DNA of 50,796 nt. It comes from Mesorhizobium sp. Z1-4 (lineage in GTDB: Bacteria; Pseudomonadota; Alphaproteobacteria; Rhizobiales; Rhizobiaceae). A program made the position numbers and the translations under genes. Shown here piece after piece: positions 7,011-14,908 of the stretch (position 1 is its first letter; the number at the start of each line of letters is the position of its first letter). The notes under the pieces were generated by a model. The model was not told where the DNA came from and searched no databases. It saw only the letters and a list, made by a program, of their open reading frames with translations. The DNA lies in contig NZ_RCIO01000009.1 in the NCBI RefSeq assembly GCF_004000235.1, positions 1-50,796 on the forward strand, in the 5' to 3' direction.

Positions 7011-8366
7011 CTAGATCATCGAACCGACGTCGGATGCAAAGCTCGGATAGGCGAAGATAAGTCGTTTGATCCTGTTCGCGGTCAGGTCCGCGGCCATCGC
7101 CATTGCAAAAAGGTTGATCTGTTCCTTAGCGCCGGGGCCGATCAGATGCGCACCCAGTATCTTGTCCGTCCCCTTTTCGACCAGGACCTTGTAGGCGGTG
7201 TGCCTTGCGCCGACGCGCAGGGACGAGTACCAGCCCACCGTCTTGTCGAACCGGGCGTCGAAATCCAGTCCCTTGTCGCGTGCCACGGCTTCGGAAAGCC
7301 CGACGGAGGCCAGTTGCGGGAGCGTGAACACGACGCTTGGGATCGGCGGATAGTTCAGCTCACACTCATCCTTGCCGGCCAGCAGGTTCTTGCCGGCGAT
7401 CCGGCCTTCGTTGGCTGAGACGGGCGTCAAGTTCGGGCCACTGTCGGCACAATCGCCGGCAGCGAAGATGGCGGGGTTTGTGGTGCGCATGAATGGGCTG
7501 ACCTTGATGCCCCTGCGGCTATATTCGACGTCTGCGGCTTCGAGATCAAGGTGGTCGATATTGGGCACACGGCCGGTTGCATGGACCACCAGATCGCCAT
7601 CGACGGTCTCGGTCCCCTTCGGTGTCTCGTAGGCAACCGTGAAACCGGTGCCGTTCTTCTCGATCTTCAAAACTTTGGCCCGGGTCCGCAGATCGATTCC
7701 CAACTCTGCGGTCGCTTCGCAGAGAATGTTGACGAGATCGGGATCGAAATTGCCGAGCGGCCGATCCGTCATTTCCAAAACCGTCACCTCGCGCGCACCT
7801 GCACGCTTCGAGATATGCGCGAATTCCATCGCGATGAATCCGCCGCTGACGAACACTACTTTGTCCGGCCTTTCGGGCAGTTCGAGGAAATCGGTGCTGG
7901 TCGCCAGCAATTCCTCGCCGGGGATGTTCAGCGTCATCGGCCGGGCGCCGGTAGCGATATGAAGGTGCCGCGCCGACAGGGTCTCGCCATTCACCTTGAT
8001 CGTGTTATGTCCGGTGAAGCGCGCCTCGCCATGCAACACGGTGATACCGGCTTTCTCTAGTCCGCCTTCGATGCGGCCGGGCATCGCGTCGGTGAACGTG
8101 CGCTTGAAGGCGATCATGTCCGGCCAGTTGACGTCCGTCCGAGCATTCAGCCCCTTGCCGTCAAGGCTGCGAGCCCATTCGACCCCCTCGGTTACTGCGA
8201 TCAGCATCTTTTTCGGATCGCAGCCCCGCAATGCGCAGGTGCCGCCGAAAGGCAGACTGTCGATGCTGGCAACCTTCCAGCCGGCGTTCGCGGCCATGCG
8301 GGCGACTCCGTTTCCAGCCGTCCCACCTCCGATCACGATCAGGTCGAAACTGTTTGTATCACTCAT
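7011..8366 (-). CDS. Glutathione-reductase-like FAD/NAD(P) disulfide oxidoreductase of the mer cluster
   Basis: A 451-residue class I flavoprotein. The FAD motif DLIVIGGGTAGNG is at the N-terminus, the redox pair is GGTCALRGCDPKK (Cys44, Cys49), a second FAD motif is IFAAGDCAD, and the dimerisation domain ends YPSFASDVGSMI. It lacks the C-terminal Cys pair of mercuric reductase and the HPT/HxE end of lipoamide dehydrogenase or glutathione reductase, so its substrate is open. CALRGC instead of CVNxGC is characteristic of a subgroup named only as oxidoreductase. It is the last gene of the mer operon, where renewing low-molecular-weight thiols that carry mercury is a sensible but inferred role. 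Confidence 0.85.
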   Translation of the reverse strand: MSDTNSFDLIVIGGGTAGNGVARMAANAGWKVASIDSLPFGGTCALRGCDPKKMLIAVTEGVEWARSLDGKGLNARTDVNWPDMIAFKRTFTDAMPGRIEGGLEKAGITVLHGEARFTGHNTIKVNGETLSARHLHIATGARPMTLNIPGEELLATSTDFLELPERPDKVVFVSGGFIAMEFAHISKRAGAREVTVLEMTDRPLGNFDPDLVNILCEATAELGIDLRTRAKVLKIEKNGTGFTVAYETPKGTETVDGDLVVHATGRVPNIDHLDLEAADVEYSRRGIKVSPFMRTTNPAIFAAGDCADSGPNLTPVSANEGRIAGKNLLAGKDECELNYPPIPSVVFTLPQLASVGLSEAVARDKGLDFDARFDKTVGWYSSLRVGARHTAYKVLVEKGTDKILGAHLIGPGAKEQINLFAMAMAADLTANRIKRLIFAYPSFASDVGSMI

Positions 8367-8537
8367 GCTTTTTTCCTCTTTCGACCTGTCGCGGTTGCCA
8401 GATTCCGTTTACGGCTTTTCAGACGATACATTATCGGTGTGTCGGGGCCCCTCGACTGCCTGGCGCTTGTGTGGATTGGCAGATGTTACACTCGCTGCCT
8501 TCTTTCCGCGAATGCTGTCGCCAGTTCTCGCGAAAGC

Positions 8538-8798
8538 CTATTTGTGCGGGCCATGAAGGGGATGCGTGATGGCGACTTTGCGAACATCATTGCTGCTCGG
8601 ACGTGCACTCCAGCGCCACAAACCGATTCCGAGGACGACCAGGACAGCAGGGGCAAGCCAGAACGGGCCACTACCGATAAGCCAGCCGGAGATGCCGGCA
8701 AAACTGATCGCCCGGGTTGCGGCAAGCGCCAGCGCGCCGCAACAAACGATCTTTGCTGCCAGCAGCCACGCCACGCCAAATCCATGCGAAGGTTCCAC
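8538..8798 (-). CDS. Small membrane protein of the mer operon
   Basis: An 86-residue protein from GTG 8798, preceded at 6 bases by a perfect AGGAGG that overlaps the merA stop codon (TAGGAGG), so translation is tied to merA. It has two likely membrane segments (AWLLAAKIVCCGALALAAT and FWLAPAVLVVLGIGLWRW) and a Cys-Cys pair in the first, which recalls mercury transporters such as MerF or MerC, although it is not clearly related to either. A role in mercury uptake towards MerA is inferred from the CC pair and position. About 170 bases without a gene separate it from the next flavoprotein gene. Confidence 0.7.
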   Translation of the reverse strand: MEPSHGFGVAWLLAAKIVCCGALALAATRAISFAGISGWLIGSGPFWLAPAVLVVLGIGLWRWSARPSSNDVRKVAITHPLHGPHK

Positions 8799-8807
8799 CT
8801 TAGCCTC

Positions 8808-10247
8808 CTATCCAGCGCAGCAGGACAGCTTCGCCACGTCCTTGCCAAAGCCCTGCGCGGCGAGTTTCAGCCCTTCGACCGTGGTGAGATAGGGAAAGAT
8901 CGTCTCGCCCAGTTCTTTTGTCGTCATGCCGTGCTTGATCGCCAGCACCAGGGTCTGGACGCTGTCGGCACCCTCCGGCGCCAGGATCTGCCCGCCAAGC
9001 AGACGATCGGTCCCAGCGTCCGCCACCAGCTTGATGAGCCCGCGCGTGTCACGGGCGGCCAGCGCCCGTGGCACCTGGTCAAGGGGAACGATCGAGGTCT
9101 TTGGCTCGAATCCGGCGGCCCGCGCGGCCTTCTCGGTCAGCCCCACGCCCGCGACCTGCGGATCGGTAAACGTCACCCACGGCATGGCGGTGCTGTCGTA
9201 GGCGAGGCTGCCGCCGTTGAGCGCGTTGAGGGTGGCGAGCTTTGCGCCATAGGCAGCCATGTAGACGAACTGGTCGCGGCCGGTGACGTCGCCCGCGGCG
9301 TAGACGCCGGGCTTCGAGGTGCGCATCCGCTCGTCGACGACGATGCCGCCATTGGGCGAAAGCCTTACCCCCGCTTCCTCAAGCCCGAGACCGGCCGAAT
9401 TGGGTCTGCGGCCGGTCGCGACGAGGACACGCTGCGTCGTCAGGAGCTCCGGCCTCCCCCCGCGGTCGATGGTCAGTTCGACGCCATTCTCAACAGTTTT
9501 CATGGCCCGGTAGGAGAGCCCGGTCAGAACCGAGATCCCGTCATCCATCAGATATCGGGTCAATGCTTCGGAGATTTCCGGCTCAGCCCCGGGCAGCAGG
9601 CGACTGCGGGTAACGAGGGTGACCTTCGTCCCCGCCCGCGCGAACATCTGCGCCAGCTCGCAGCCGATATAGCCGCCGCCGAGGACCATGAGCGAAGCTG
9701 GCTGATCGGCCAACTCCAGGGCGGTGGTGCTGGTGAGATAAGGGACATCCGCTATGCCGGGAATATCCGGCAAACCCGGCGCAGACCCCGTCGCCACGAT
9801 GATCTTGTCCGCCGCGATTGTTGCGCCGTCGACAACAACGCCCTGACCGTTTAGGCGCGCCGCGCCTTCGAGATAGGCAACGCCGTTGTAGTCGGGCAGT
9901 AGGTCTATATATTTCTTCTGGCGCAGCGTCGCGACCAGATCATCCTTCGCCGCGATCAACCGGCCCCAGTCCACAATATTCGCCTCGCCCGCAAGACCGG
10001 GAAAACGTCCGGCGGCGCGCGCGCCGTGCAGCGCTTCCGCTGCGCGGATCATGGTCTTGGATGGCACGCAACCGATATTGACGCAGGTGCCGCCGATCGT
10101 GCCGTGGCCTATGAGAGCGACATTCGCGCCTTGTTCGGCCGCCGTGATGGCGGCGGAGAAGCCAGCCGAGCCGGCGCCGATGACGGCCAGGTCGTAGCCA
10201 TTCTTGCTCTTGTCGTTTGTCGAGCAGCAATCGGACATGTCAGGCAT
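8808..10247 (-). CDS. merA: Mercuric reductase
   Basis: A 479-residue cytoplasmic flavoprotein that reduces Hg(II) to volatile Hg(0) with NADPH. FAD motif DLAVIGAGSAGFSAA; redox disulfide GGTCVNIGCVPSK (Cys55, Cys60); second FAD motif VYAAGDVTG; dimerisation domain with a conserved Tyr in TIFPYLTTVEGLKL; and the diagnostic C-terminal pair KLSCCAG (Cys476, Cys477) that hands mercury to the active site. It is the short form without an N-terminal heavy-metal-associated domain, although a Cys pair at residues 7-8 stands there. AAGGAA precedes ATG 10247. It lies 93 bases after merP in the merTPA order. Confidence 0.97.
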   Translation of the reverse strand: MPDMSDCCSTNDKSKNGYDLAVIGAGSAGFSAAITAAEQGANVALIGHGTIGGTCVNIGCVPSKTMIRAAEALHGARAAGRFPGLAGEANIVDWGRLIAAKDDLVATLRQKKYIDLLPDYNGVAYLEGAARLNGQGVVVDGATIAADKIIVATGSAPGLPDIPGIADVPYLTSTTALELADQPASLMVLGGGYIGCELAQMFARAGTKVTLVTRSRLLPGAEPEISEALTRYLMDDGISVLTGLSYRAMKTVENGVELTIDRGGRPELLTTQRVLVATGRRPNSAGLGLEEAGVRLSPNGGIVVDERMRTSKPGVYAAGDVTGRDQFVYMAAYGAKLATLNALNGGSLAYDSTAMPWVTFTDPQVAGVGLTEKAARAAGFEPKTSIVPLDQVPRALAARDTRGLIKLVADAGTDRLLGGQILAPEGADSVQTLVLAIKHGMTTKELGETIFPYLTTVEGLKLAAQGFGKDVAKLSCCAG

Positions 10248-10340
10248 TTTCCTTGTTTGGTTGAGTCTCGCATGAGCAGCACGCCGCGATAGTCGTGCCG
10301 ACGATACCGGTTCTGAGGATCGTCGCGTGTTTCATCGCGC

Positions 10341-10673
10341 CTAATCTTTCACCTCTGCCGGGTATCCGGCATTGGCCGAGGCAGCGATTATGGCTTCGGC
10401 GGTCGTCACCGACGGATCGAACACCACGGTTGCCGTTCTGGCATCGAAGTCGATCTCGACCTGTCTCACACCTTCGACACCCTCCATCGCCGTTCTCACA
10501 GTGACGGGGCAGAGCGCGCAGGTCATGTCCGGCACGTCGAAGATCGTGGTCCGTTCGGTCTCCGCCGCCAGCGCGATCGAAACTAGAGTTGGCGATGAGA
10601 CAGACCCGATAAGGGGAAGGCCGGACACGCCGATAGCCATCAATCCCACCGCAGCGATGAAAAGTCGTTTCAT
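10341..10673 (-). CDS. merP: Periplasmic mercury-binding protein
   Basis: A 110-residue secreted protein with a signal peptide and one HMA domain holding the metal site DMTCALCPVTV (Cys52, Cys55), followed by GVRQVEIDFDARTATVVFD and the typical NAGYPAEV end. MerP binds Hg(II) in the periplasm and passes it to MerT. It starts 10 bases after merT ends. The region between signal peptide and domain is longer than in Tn501 MerP, so the exact cleavage site is unsure (ALAAE near residue 38 is likely). Confidence 0.95.
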   Translation of the reverse strand: MKRLFIAAVGLMAIGVSGLPLIGSVSSPTLVSIALAAETERTTIFDVPDMTCALCPVTVRTAMEGVEGVRQVEIDFDARTATVVFDPSVTTAEAIIAASANAGYPAEVKD

Positions 10674-10683
10674 GTTATTCCTC

Positions 10684-11082
10684 CTAATAGAAAAGCCGCG
10701 CCCACCAGTTGATCGTCAGCGCCAGGACGACCAGAACCGTCGAGAGCCAAAGGGCAGATTTGGTGATGAGGGCGGATTCGGGACGGGCGCAGTAGGACCC
10801 ATCCTCGCAAGCGGGTCTGGTCTTGAAATAGACCTGCCGGAACCCGAGCCCGATGAAGACCAGCGCCACGCCGGCAAAGATCGGCTTGTAGGGCTCGAGC
10901 GCGGTGAGGTTGCCGATCCACGCGCCCGATACGCCGAGCATCAACAATAAGAGCGGCGCAATGCAGCAGGTCGAAGCCAGGATGGCGCCAACGATTCCTC
11001 CAGCCGCAAACCATCCCTTTTTCCGATCTGCCACTTGCGTTGGCGCGTCTGGCGCGACGGCTTCGATCTTTGTCTCGCTCAT
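10684..11082 (-). CDS. merT: Mercuric transport membrane protein
   Basis: A 132-residue inner-membrane protein. The first membrane segment carries the vicinal Cys pair ILASTCCIAPLLLLMLG (Cys39, Cys40); after a second segment the cytoplasmic loop has another Cys pair (Cys92, Cys98 in ACEDGSYC), and a third segment ends LALTINWWARLFY. MerT takes Hg(II) from MerP and delivers it to MerA. It is the first gene of the mer operon, right behind the MerR-controlled promoter at 11113-11143. Confidence 0.95.
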   Translation of the reverse strand: MSETKIEAVAPDAPTQVADRKKGWFAAGGIVGAILASTCCIAPLLLLMLGVSGAWIGNLTALEPYKPIFAGVALVFIGLGFRQVYFKTRPACEDGSYCARPESALITKSALWLSTVLVVLALTINWWARLFY

Positions 11083-11112
11083 GCGGTTCGCCCTCGAATT
11101 TCAGTCGAAGGC

Positions 11113-11143
11113 AAGCTACGGTCTGTAGCAACTACAGACTCAA
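11113..11143 (-). promoter_or_regulatory. mer promoter-operator (19-bp spacer)
   Basis: On the minus strand a -35 box TTGAGT (11143-11138) and a -10 box TAGCTT (11118-11113) are 19 bases apart, the over-long spacing that MerR-family activators correct by DNA distortion. The spacer contains the perfect dyad GTCTGTAG-TTG-CTACAGAC (11121-11139). It faces merT, with merR divergent 16 bases beyond the -35 box. Confidence 0.9.
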
Positions 11144-11158
11144 GGAGAAATTCGCGCC

Positions 11159-11572
11159 ATGGCTGATCACATTTCCGGGAAGCGATTGCAGCGCGCCGAG
11201 TTGGCAAGGCACACGGGCTGCAATCTCGAAACCATCCGCTATTACGAGAAGACCGGCATGATGCCCGACCCGCCGCGCACGGCGTCGGGTTACCGCGTCT
11301 ATGACGACGGCCATGTGTCGCGGCTGCGTTTCATCCTGCGCGCCCGCGAACTCGGCTTTTCCATCGAGCAAATCCGCGGCCTGCTCGACCTCGTCGATGG
11401 CGGCACTCAGACCTGCGCCGAGGTGAAGGCGCGGACGGAGCTGCACCTCGCTGATGTCCGGGCCAAGATCGCCGACCTGAAACGGATCGAGAAGGTGCTT
11501 GCGGAAACGGCCGAGCGATGTTCCGGCGAGGACGTGCCGGAATGTCCCGTGCTGGAGGCGCTGGCATCGTGA
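11159..11572 (+). CDS. merR: Mercury-responsive MerR regulator
   Basis: A 137-residue MerR protein: helix-turn-helix ([20 protein letters not shown]), wing, long dimerisation helix, and metal loop. The three mercury ligands of Tn501 MerR (Cys82, Cys117, Cys126) correspond to Cys86 (TQTCAEVKA), Cys121 (AERCSG) and Cys129 ([10 protein letters not shown]). It is divergent from merTPA across one shared operator, as in many alphaproteobacterial mer loci. GGAG is found 12 bases before the ATG at 11159. The stop codon overlaps the following ynfA start by one base. Confidence 0.93.
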   Translation: MADHISGKRLQRAELARHTGCNLETIRYYEKTGMMPDPPRTASGYRVYDDGHVSRLRFILRARELGFSIEQIRGLLDLVDGGTQTCAEVKARTELHLADVRAKIADLKRIEKVLAETAERCSGEDVPECPVLEALAS

Positions 11573-11898
11573 TGACAACACTCGCAATTAATATCGGCGC
11601 GGCAATAGCGGAAATTGCCGGCTGCTTTTCCTTCTGGGCTTGGCTACGCTTGGACCGCTCGCCGCTCTGGCTCGTGCCGGGCATGGCCGGTCTTGCCCTC
11701 TTTGCCTGGCTTCTCACACGCATCGACAGCGATTTTGCGGGCCGCGCCTACGCGGCCTACGGCGGCGTTTACATCACAGCGTCGCTGTTCTGGCTTTGGG
11801 CAATGGAATCTCAACGGCCCGACCGCTGGGACGCGACGGGCGCAGCGGTCTGTCTGGTCGGCGCTGCAATCATTCTGTGGGGTCCGCGATCCATTTGA
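11572..11898 (+). CDS. ynfA: YnfA/UPF0060 family small membrane protein
   Basis: A 108-residue protein with four predicted membrane segments and the family pattern [22 protein letters not shown] ... [14 protein letters not shown] ... [18 protein letters not shown] (shown in parts). The ATG at 11572 shares a base with the merR stop codon (TGATG), so the pair is coupled. The YnfA family belongs to the small multidrug-resistance fold and appears near metal or mercury resistance genes; a contribution to mercury resistance is not established here. Confidence 0.9.
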   Translation: MTTLAINIGAAIAEIAGCFSFWAWLRLDRSPLWLVPGMAGLALFAWLLTRIDSDFAGRAYAAYGGVYITASLFWLWAMESQRPDRWDATGAAVCLVGAAIILWGPRSI

Positions 11899-11943
11899 TG
11901 GATAGAATCGGGATCGATAGGCAATGTAGCCGACGCGCCGAAT

Positions 11944-12150
11944 TCATGACTTTCCAGAGCCGCAGGTCCCGACCAGATCGCGATAGGCATCGATCAGCGG
12001 CCGAGTGCTTGCAGTAGAGATCGGGCGTTCGCAATCCAGTTTCTCTAGTGCTGCGAGCATGAATTCGGCGATGTCTGGTCGGTCTTGCCGGCGGGCGCAT
12101 CTGAACACGCGCAGAATATCACGCTCCAACTGATCTGCATTTGTAGTCAT
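11944..12150 (-). CDS. Small hypothetical protein
   Basis: A 68-residue soluble protein from ATG 12150 with AAGGAAG 8 bases upstream. It reads MTTNADQLERDILRVFRCARR, then DIAEFMLAALEKLDCE, mostly helical. I do not recognise the family; similar short proteins of this length often sit at the ends of metal operons. It lies 90 bases after ccdA on the same strand and converges with ynfA, so it could be the last gene of the long copper operon. Confidence 0.6.
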   Translation of the reverse strand: MTTNADQLERDILRVFRCARRQDRPDIAEFMLAALEKLDCERPISTASTRPLIDAYRDLVGTCGSGKS

Positions 12151-12240
12151 CGCCGTCGCTTCCTTGCTTGAGGTAGAGGCTGCGCTCTCCAGCAATGGGA
12201 AGGTCAAATCACGATTTCTTTAACTCTCCCCCGATCGAAA

Positions 12241-12981
12241 TCAGCCTATTGAAGACAGTATGGGAAAGGTCTCCAGGAGCCAGAAGGCGAACGCCGACAG
12301 ATAGCCTGTCATCATGGCGACGCCCATCGCGATCATGACCAGTCCCGCCAGCATGCACAGAACGCGCCCAAGGCGTCCGAACGCCTTTAGCCTTGCGGCC
12401 AGCGTGTCGGTGAACAGCGCGGCAAGCAGGAACGGCACGCCAAGACCGAGCGAATAGATCGTGAGCAGCATGATGCCGTCAGCGAGCGTCGCCGACGCGG
12501 CGCCGACCGTCAGGATGGCGCCGAGGATCGGGCCGATGCACGGTGTCCAGCCAAAGGCGAAGGCCAGGCCGAGGACATAGGCCGAGACGGTTCGTCCGCC
12601 GGGCAGATCGAGGTGGAAGCGCGCCTCGCGCATCATCCACGCCGGGCGGATCGTTCCGAGCATGAACAGCCCGAACAGCGTGACGATCGCGCCCCCGACG
12701 ATGTTCAACTCGAACCGGTAACTGAGCAGCAACTGGCCAAGCGCCGAGGCGCTGGCTCCAAGGATCACGAAGACCGTGGTGAAGCCGAGCACAAAGCAGA
12801 GGCTGAGACCGAATGTCGTGCTTCGAGCGACAGCTATTTCACCGGAAGGTGAAGGTAAGGTCGACCGGCCGGCGACATAGGAAACATATCCAGGCACCAG
12901 CGGCAGCACGCAGGGCGACAGGAACGAGACGATCCCGGCCAGGAAGGCGCTGAGGATGCCGATGTTGGAGAATTCAGGCAT
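12241..12981 (-). CDS. ccdA: CcdA thiol-disulfide transporter
   Basis: A 246-residue inner-membrane protein with about six membrane segments. The redox-active Cys residues lie in the duplicated motifs FLSPCVLPLVPGYVSY and FGWTPCIGPILGAIL. CcdA carries electrons from cytoplasmic thioredoxin across the membrane to periplasmic thiol proteins such as CcmG and TlpA, both encoded in this operon. It follows the dsbA-like gene by 30 bases. It serves to keep haem- and copper-binding Cys residues reduced for cytochrome c and SCO maturation. Confidence 0.93.
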   Translation of the reverse strand: MPEFSNIGILSAFLAGIVSFLSPCVLPLVPGYVSYVAGRSTLPSPSGEIAVARSTTFGLSLCFVLGFTTVFVILGASASALGQLLLSYRFELNIVGGAIVTLFGLFMLGTIRPAWMMREARFHLDLPGGRTVSAYVLGLAFAFGWTPCIGPILGAILTVGAASATLADGIMLLTIYSLGLGVPFLLAALFTDTLAARLKAFGRLGRVLCMLAGLVMIAMGVAMMTGYLSAFAFWLLETFPILSSIG

Positions 12982-13011
12982 TCGGACAAACTTTCACAGG
13001 CGAGTCCGGCT

Positions 13012-13863
13012 TCATCGGCCCCGATCCTTCCGGGCCTGGTCGATCAGCCGCTGCATGGTTTGCAGGTCGGTGGCGCCGCGCAGTATCTCATCGCCGATCA
13101 CGAAGCCCGGCGTTCCGTTGATCCGCAGCGCCCGGGCGAGTGCGAGATTGCGCTCGACCTCGGCATCGATCGCGGGATCCTGCATGTCGGTCCGGAGTCG
13201 TTCGACATTGAGGCCGATCTCTTCAGCGACAGAGATGACTTGCTCCTCGTCGGCCGTGCCCGAGACCTGCATCATGGCTTTGTGGAACTGCGGGTAGAGG
13301 TTCTGCCTGCGAGCGGCGAGCGCCGCCCTTGCCGCGAACACGGAATTCGGCCCCAGGATGGGAAACTCCTTGTAAACGATCCGCAATTGGGGATCGTCTT
13401 CTTCGGCCTCCACCATCGCCGGTGCGACCTGGCGGCAATAGGGGCAATTGTAGTCGAAAAACTCGACCATCGTGACGTCGCCTTGCGGATTGCCGCCAAC
13501 CGGACTTTCGGGGCTGTTGAGCAGTTCGTCACGGTGCGCGGTAAGGGCCGCCTGAGCCTCCGTCTGTTCCGCCTCCCGTTGCTTACGTTCGAGGTTCTGC
13601 ATGGCCTCGACGATGACCTCCGGGTTGGCGACAAGATAGTCGCGCACCCGCCGCTCGAACGTGTCCTGCGGCAGGTTCTCCGACGTCGTCGTGGGCTGCT
13701 GGCCTACCCTGAACCCTGGATCGAGCAGATACCAGGCGCCCGCCGCGATGATCAGCAGCAGGGGCAGGAGAAGAAAGCCGAAGCGGCGCCCCGTGAATCT
13801 CGAAAGCTGCGTCAATTCCCTACTCCCGCCGTTCAGAACCAACCCGTCAGCCATTCCCACCAT
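13012..13863 (-). CDS. DsbA/BdbD-like thiol-disulfide oxidoreductase
   Basis: A 283-residue protein: membrane anchor at residues 29-47, a charged coiled-coil stretch (NLERKQREAEQTEAQAAL, around 90-110), then a DsbA-type thioredoxin fold with active site YNCPYC (Cys140, Cys143) and cis-Pro loop INGTPGFVIGD. CPYC suggests an oxidising or isomerising enzyme in the periplasm. It overlaps the end of the SCO-like gene by 31 bases (22 if ATG 13854 is used). Next to CcdA it may provide disulfide exchange for the copper proteins of the operon. Confidence 0.9.
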   Translation of the reverse strand: MVGMADGLVLNGGSRELTQLSRFTGRRFGFLLLPLLLIIAAGAWYLLDPGFRVGQQPTTTSENLPQDTFERRVRDYLVANPEVIVEAMQNLERKQREAEQTEAQAALTAHRDELLNSPESPVGGNPQGDVTMVEFFDYNCPYCRQVAPAMVEAEEDDPQLRIVYKEFPILGPNSVFAARAALAARRQNLYPQFHKAMMQVSGTADEEQVISVAEEIGLNVERLRTDMQDPAIDAEVERNLALARALRINGTPGFVIGDEILRGATDLQTMQRLIDQARKDRGR

Positions 13864-14459
13864 TCTTCTTTGGCAGGTGGCTTCGGCGCGTGCGCATTGT
13901 TGATGAGTCCGTTGATGTATAGAGTCATGTTTGTTTTCTGGAATTCAGCACCATGGAATAATCCGGCATGCCGTCCGTTGCGATCGATGACGTACGCCAT
14001 TGGCAACTCCTGGCCGCGACTACTCAGCGCGGCAAAACGATCCGCTGCGGCGGCAGTCGTCTCGTCGTTCGATGGGATCACGAGCCGCCAGTTCGCATCG
14101 TCCCACGGTGCTTCGATCGACGTATCTGTGTCGTGAACGGTTACGAACGTGACCATTTCCTTCATCGGCGAAACATTCACCTGCTCTTGCACACCTGCGA
14201 GAGCAGCCTGCTGCTTGGCACATGGACTGTTACAATTCCGCGGAACAAAGCTCAGCACGATGATCTGATCATGGAGATCGCCGAGGCGCAGGACGTCGCC
14301 GCCTGATTTTTCGACACCCAGATTGGGCGTGGAAGGGTGATCCGCGACCTCGAAGGCCGGCTCCTGTTCGGTCATCACCTCATCGATGCGCTCACCGGGA
14401 TGGTTTGCAAATGCCGGCTGTGCGGCCAGCAGGAAGGCCAGGATCAGGAAGCGCTTCAT
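13833..14459 (-). CDS. SCO1/SenC-like thioredoxin-fold protein
   Basis: A 208-residue secreted protein with signal peptide MKRFLILAFLLAAQPAFA. The SCO-type metal motif CxxxC is RNCNSPC (Cys76, Cys80), in the place where SCO1 has CPxxC. The fold continues TFVTVHDTD and PMAYVIDRNGRHAGLFHG. The partner His of canonical SCO is not evident, so copper binding is less certain than for the SCO encoded at 14905. The ATG overlaps the stop codon of the PCu(A)C gene (ATGA). It probably acts with that chaperone in copper or thiol chemistry in the periplasm. Confidence 0.8.
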   Translation of the reverse strand: MKRFLILAFLLAAQPAFANHPGERIDEVMTEQEPAFEVADHPSTPNLGVEKSGGDVLRLGDLHDQIIVLSFVPRNCNSPCAKQQAALAGVQEQVNVSPMKEMVTFVTVHDTDTSIEAPWDDANWRLVIPSNDETTAAAADRFAALSSRGQELPMAYVIDRNGRHAGLFHGAEFQKTNMTLYINGLINNAHAPKPPAKEEWWEWLTGWF

Positions 14460-14908
14460 TCAGCAGCCTCCCTTGGCCCCACGGCCGCTATTCCGAGCAC
14501 CGAAACCTCAACAGTGATCTCTCCGGCGTTCTCGAAGCTGAGCGTCATGGGGAATGTCGTGCCCTCGCTGAGTTTGTCTTGCAGTCCCATCAGCATCAGG
14601 TGCATGCCGCCGGGTGCGAGCGTGATCCGCTCACCGGCCGGCAGCTCAAGCGTTTCGATGTGTTTCATGCGGCTTATGTCGCCATCCTTTTCGACTGCGT
14701 GAATCATGACCTGCCCGGCAACAGGCGTGGCCACACCGAGGAGCTGATCTTCCGTTGCACTCTCGACCGTGACATATGCGGCGCCGGGACGGGAGGCGAG
14801 GACGGAGGCCCGCGCCCACGCATCGAAGATGCGGACACTCTCCTCCGCGAGGGCTGGGGATGCGACCGCCAAAGCCACCACCACTGTTGCAATCAGTTTT
14901 CTCATCAT
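14456..14908 (-). CDS. PCu(A)C periplasmic copper chaperone, canonical
   Basis: A 150-residue secreted protein of the PCu(A)C (DUF461) family with signal peptide ending SPALA. The Cu(I) motif H-X10-M-X21-H-X-M is complete: His70, Met81, His103 and Met105 (GGMHLMLMGL). These chaperones hand copper to SCO and to the CuA and CuB sites of cytochrome oxidase. The gene is flanked by SCO genes with 4-base overlaps on both sides, which is the classical PCu(A)C-SCO pairing. Confidence 0.95.
   Translation of the reverse strand: MMRKLIATVVVALAVASPALAEESVRIFDAWARASVLASRPGAAYVTVESATEDQLLGVATPVAGQVMIHAVEKDGDISRMKHIETLELPAGERITLAPGGMHLMLMGLQDKLSEGTTFPMTLSFENAGEITVEVSVLGIAAVGPREAAE

Noticed and set aside
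7011-8366. Second merA
   Set aside because: The flavoprotein lacks the C-terminal Cys pair and the VNIGCVPSK active site of mercuric reductases.
8439-9854. A 471-codon open frame on the plus strand
   Set aside because: Antisense to merA, which has full motif support; the translation has no known domain.
13060-14136. A 358-codon open frame on the plus strand
   Set aside because: Shadow of the dsbA-like and SCO-like genes, which have clear motifs and fit the operon.
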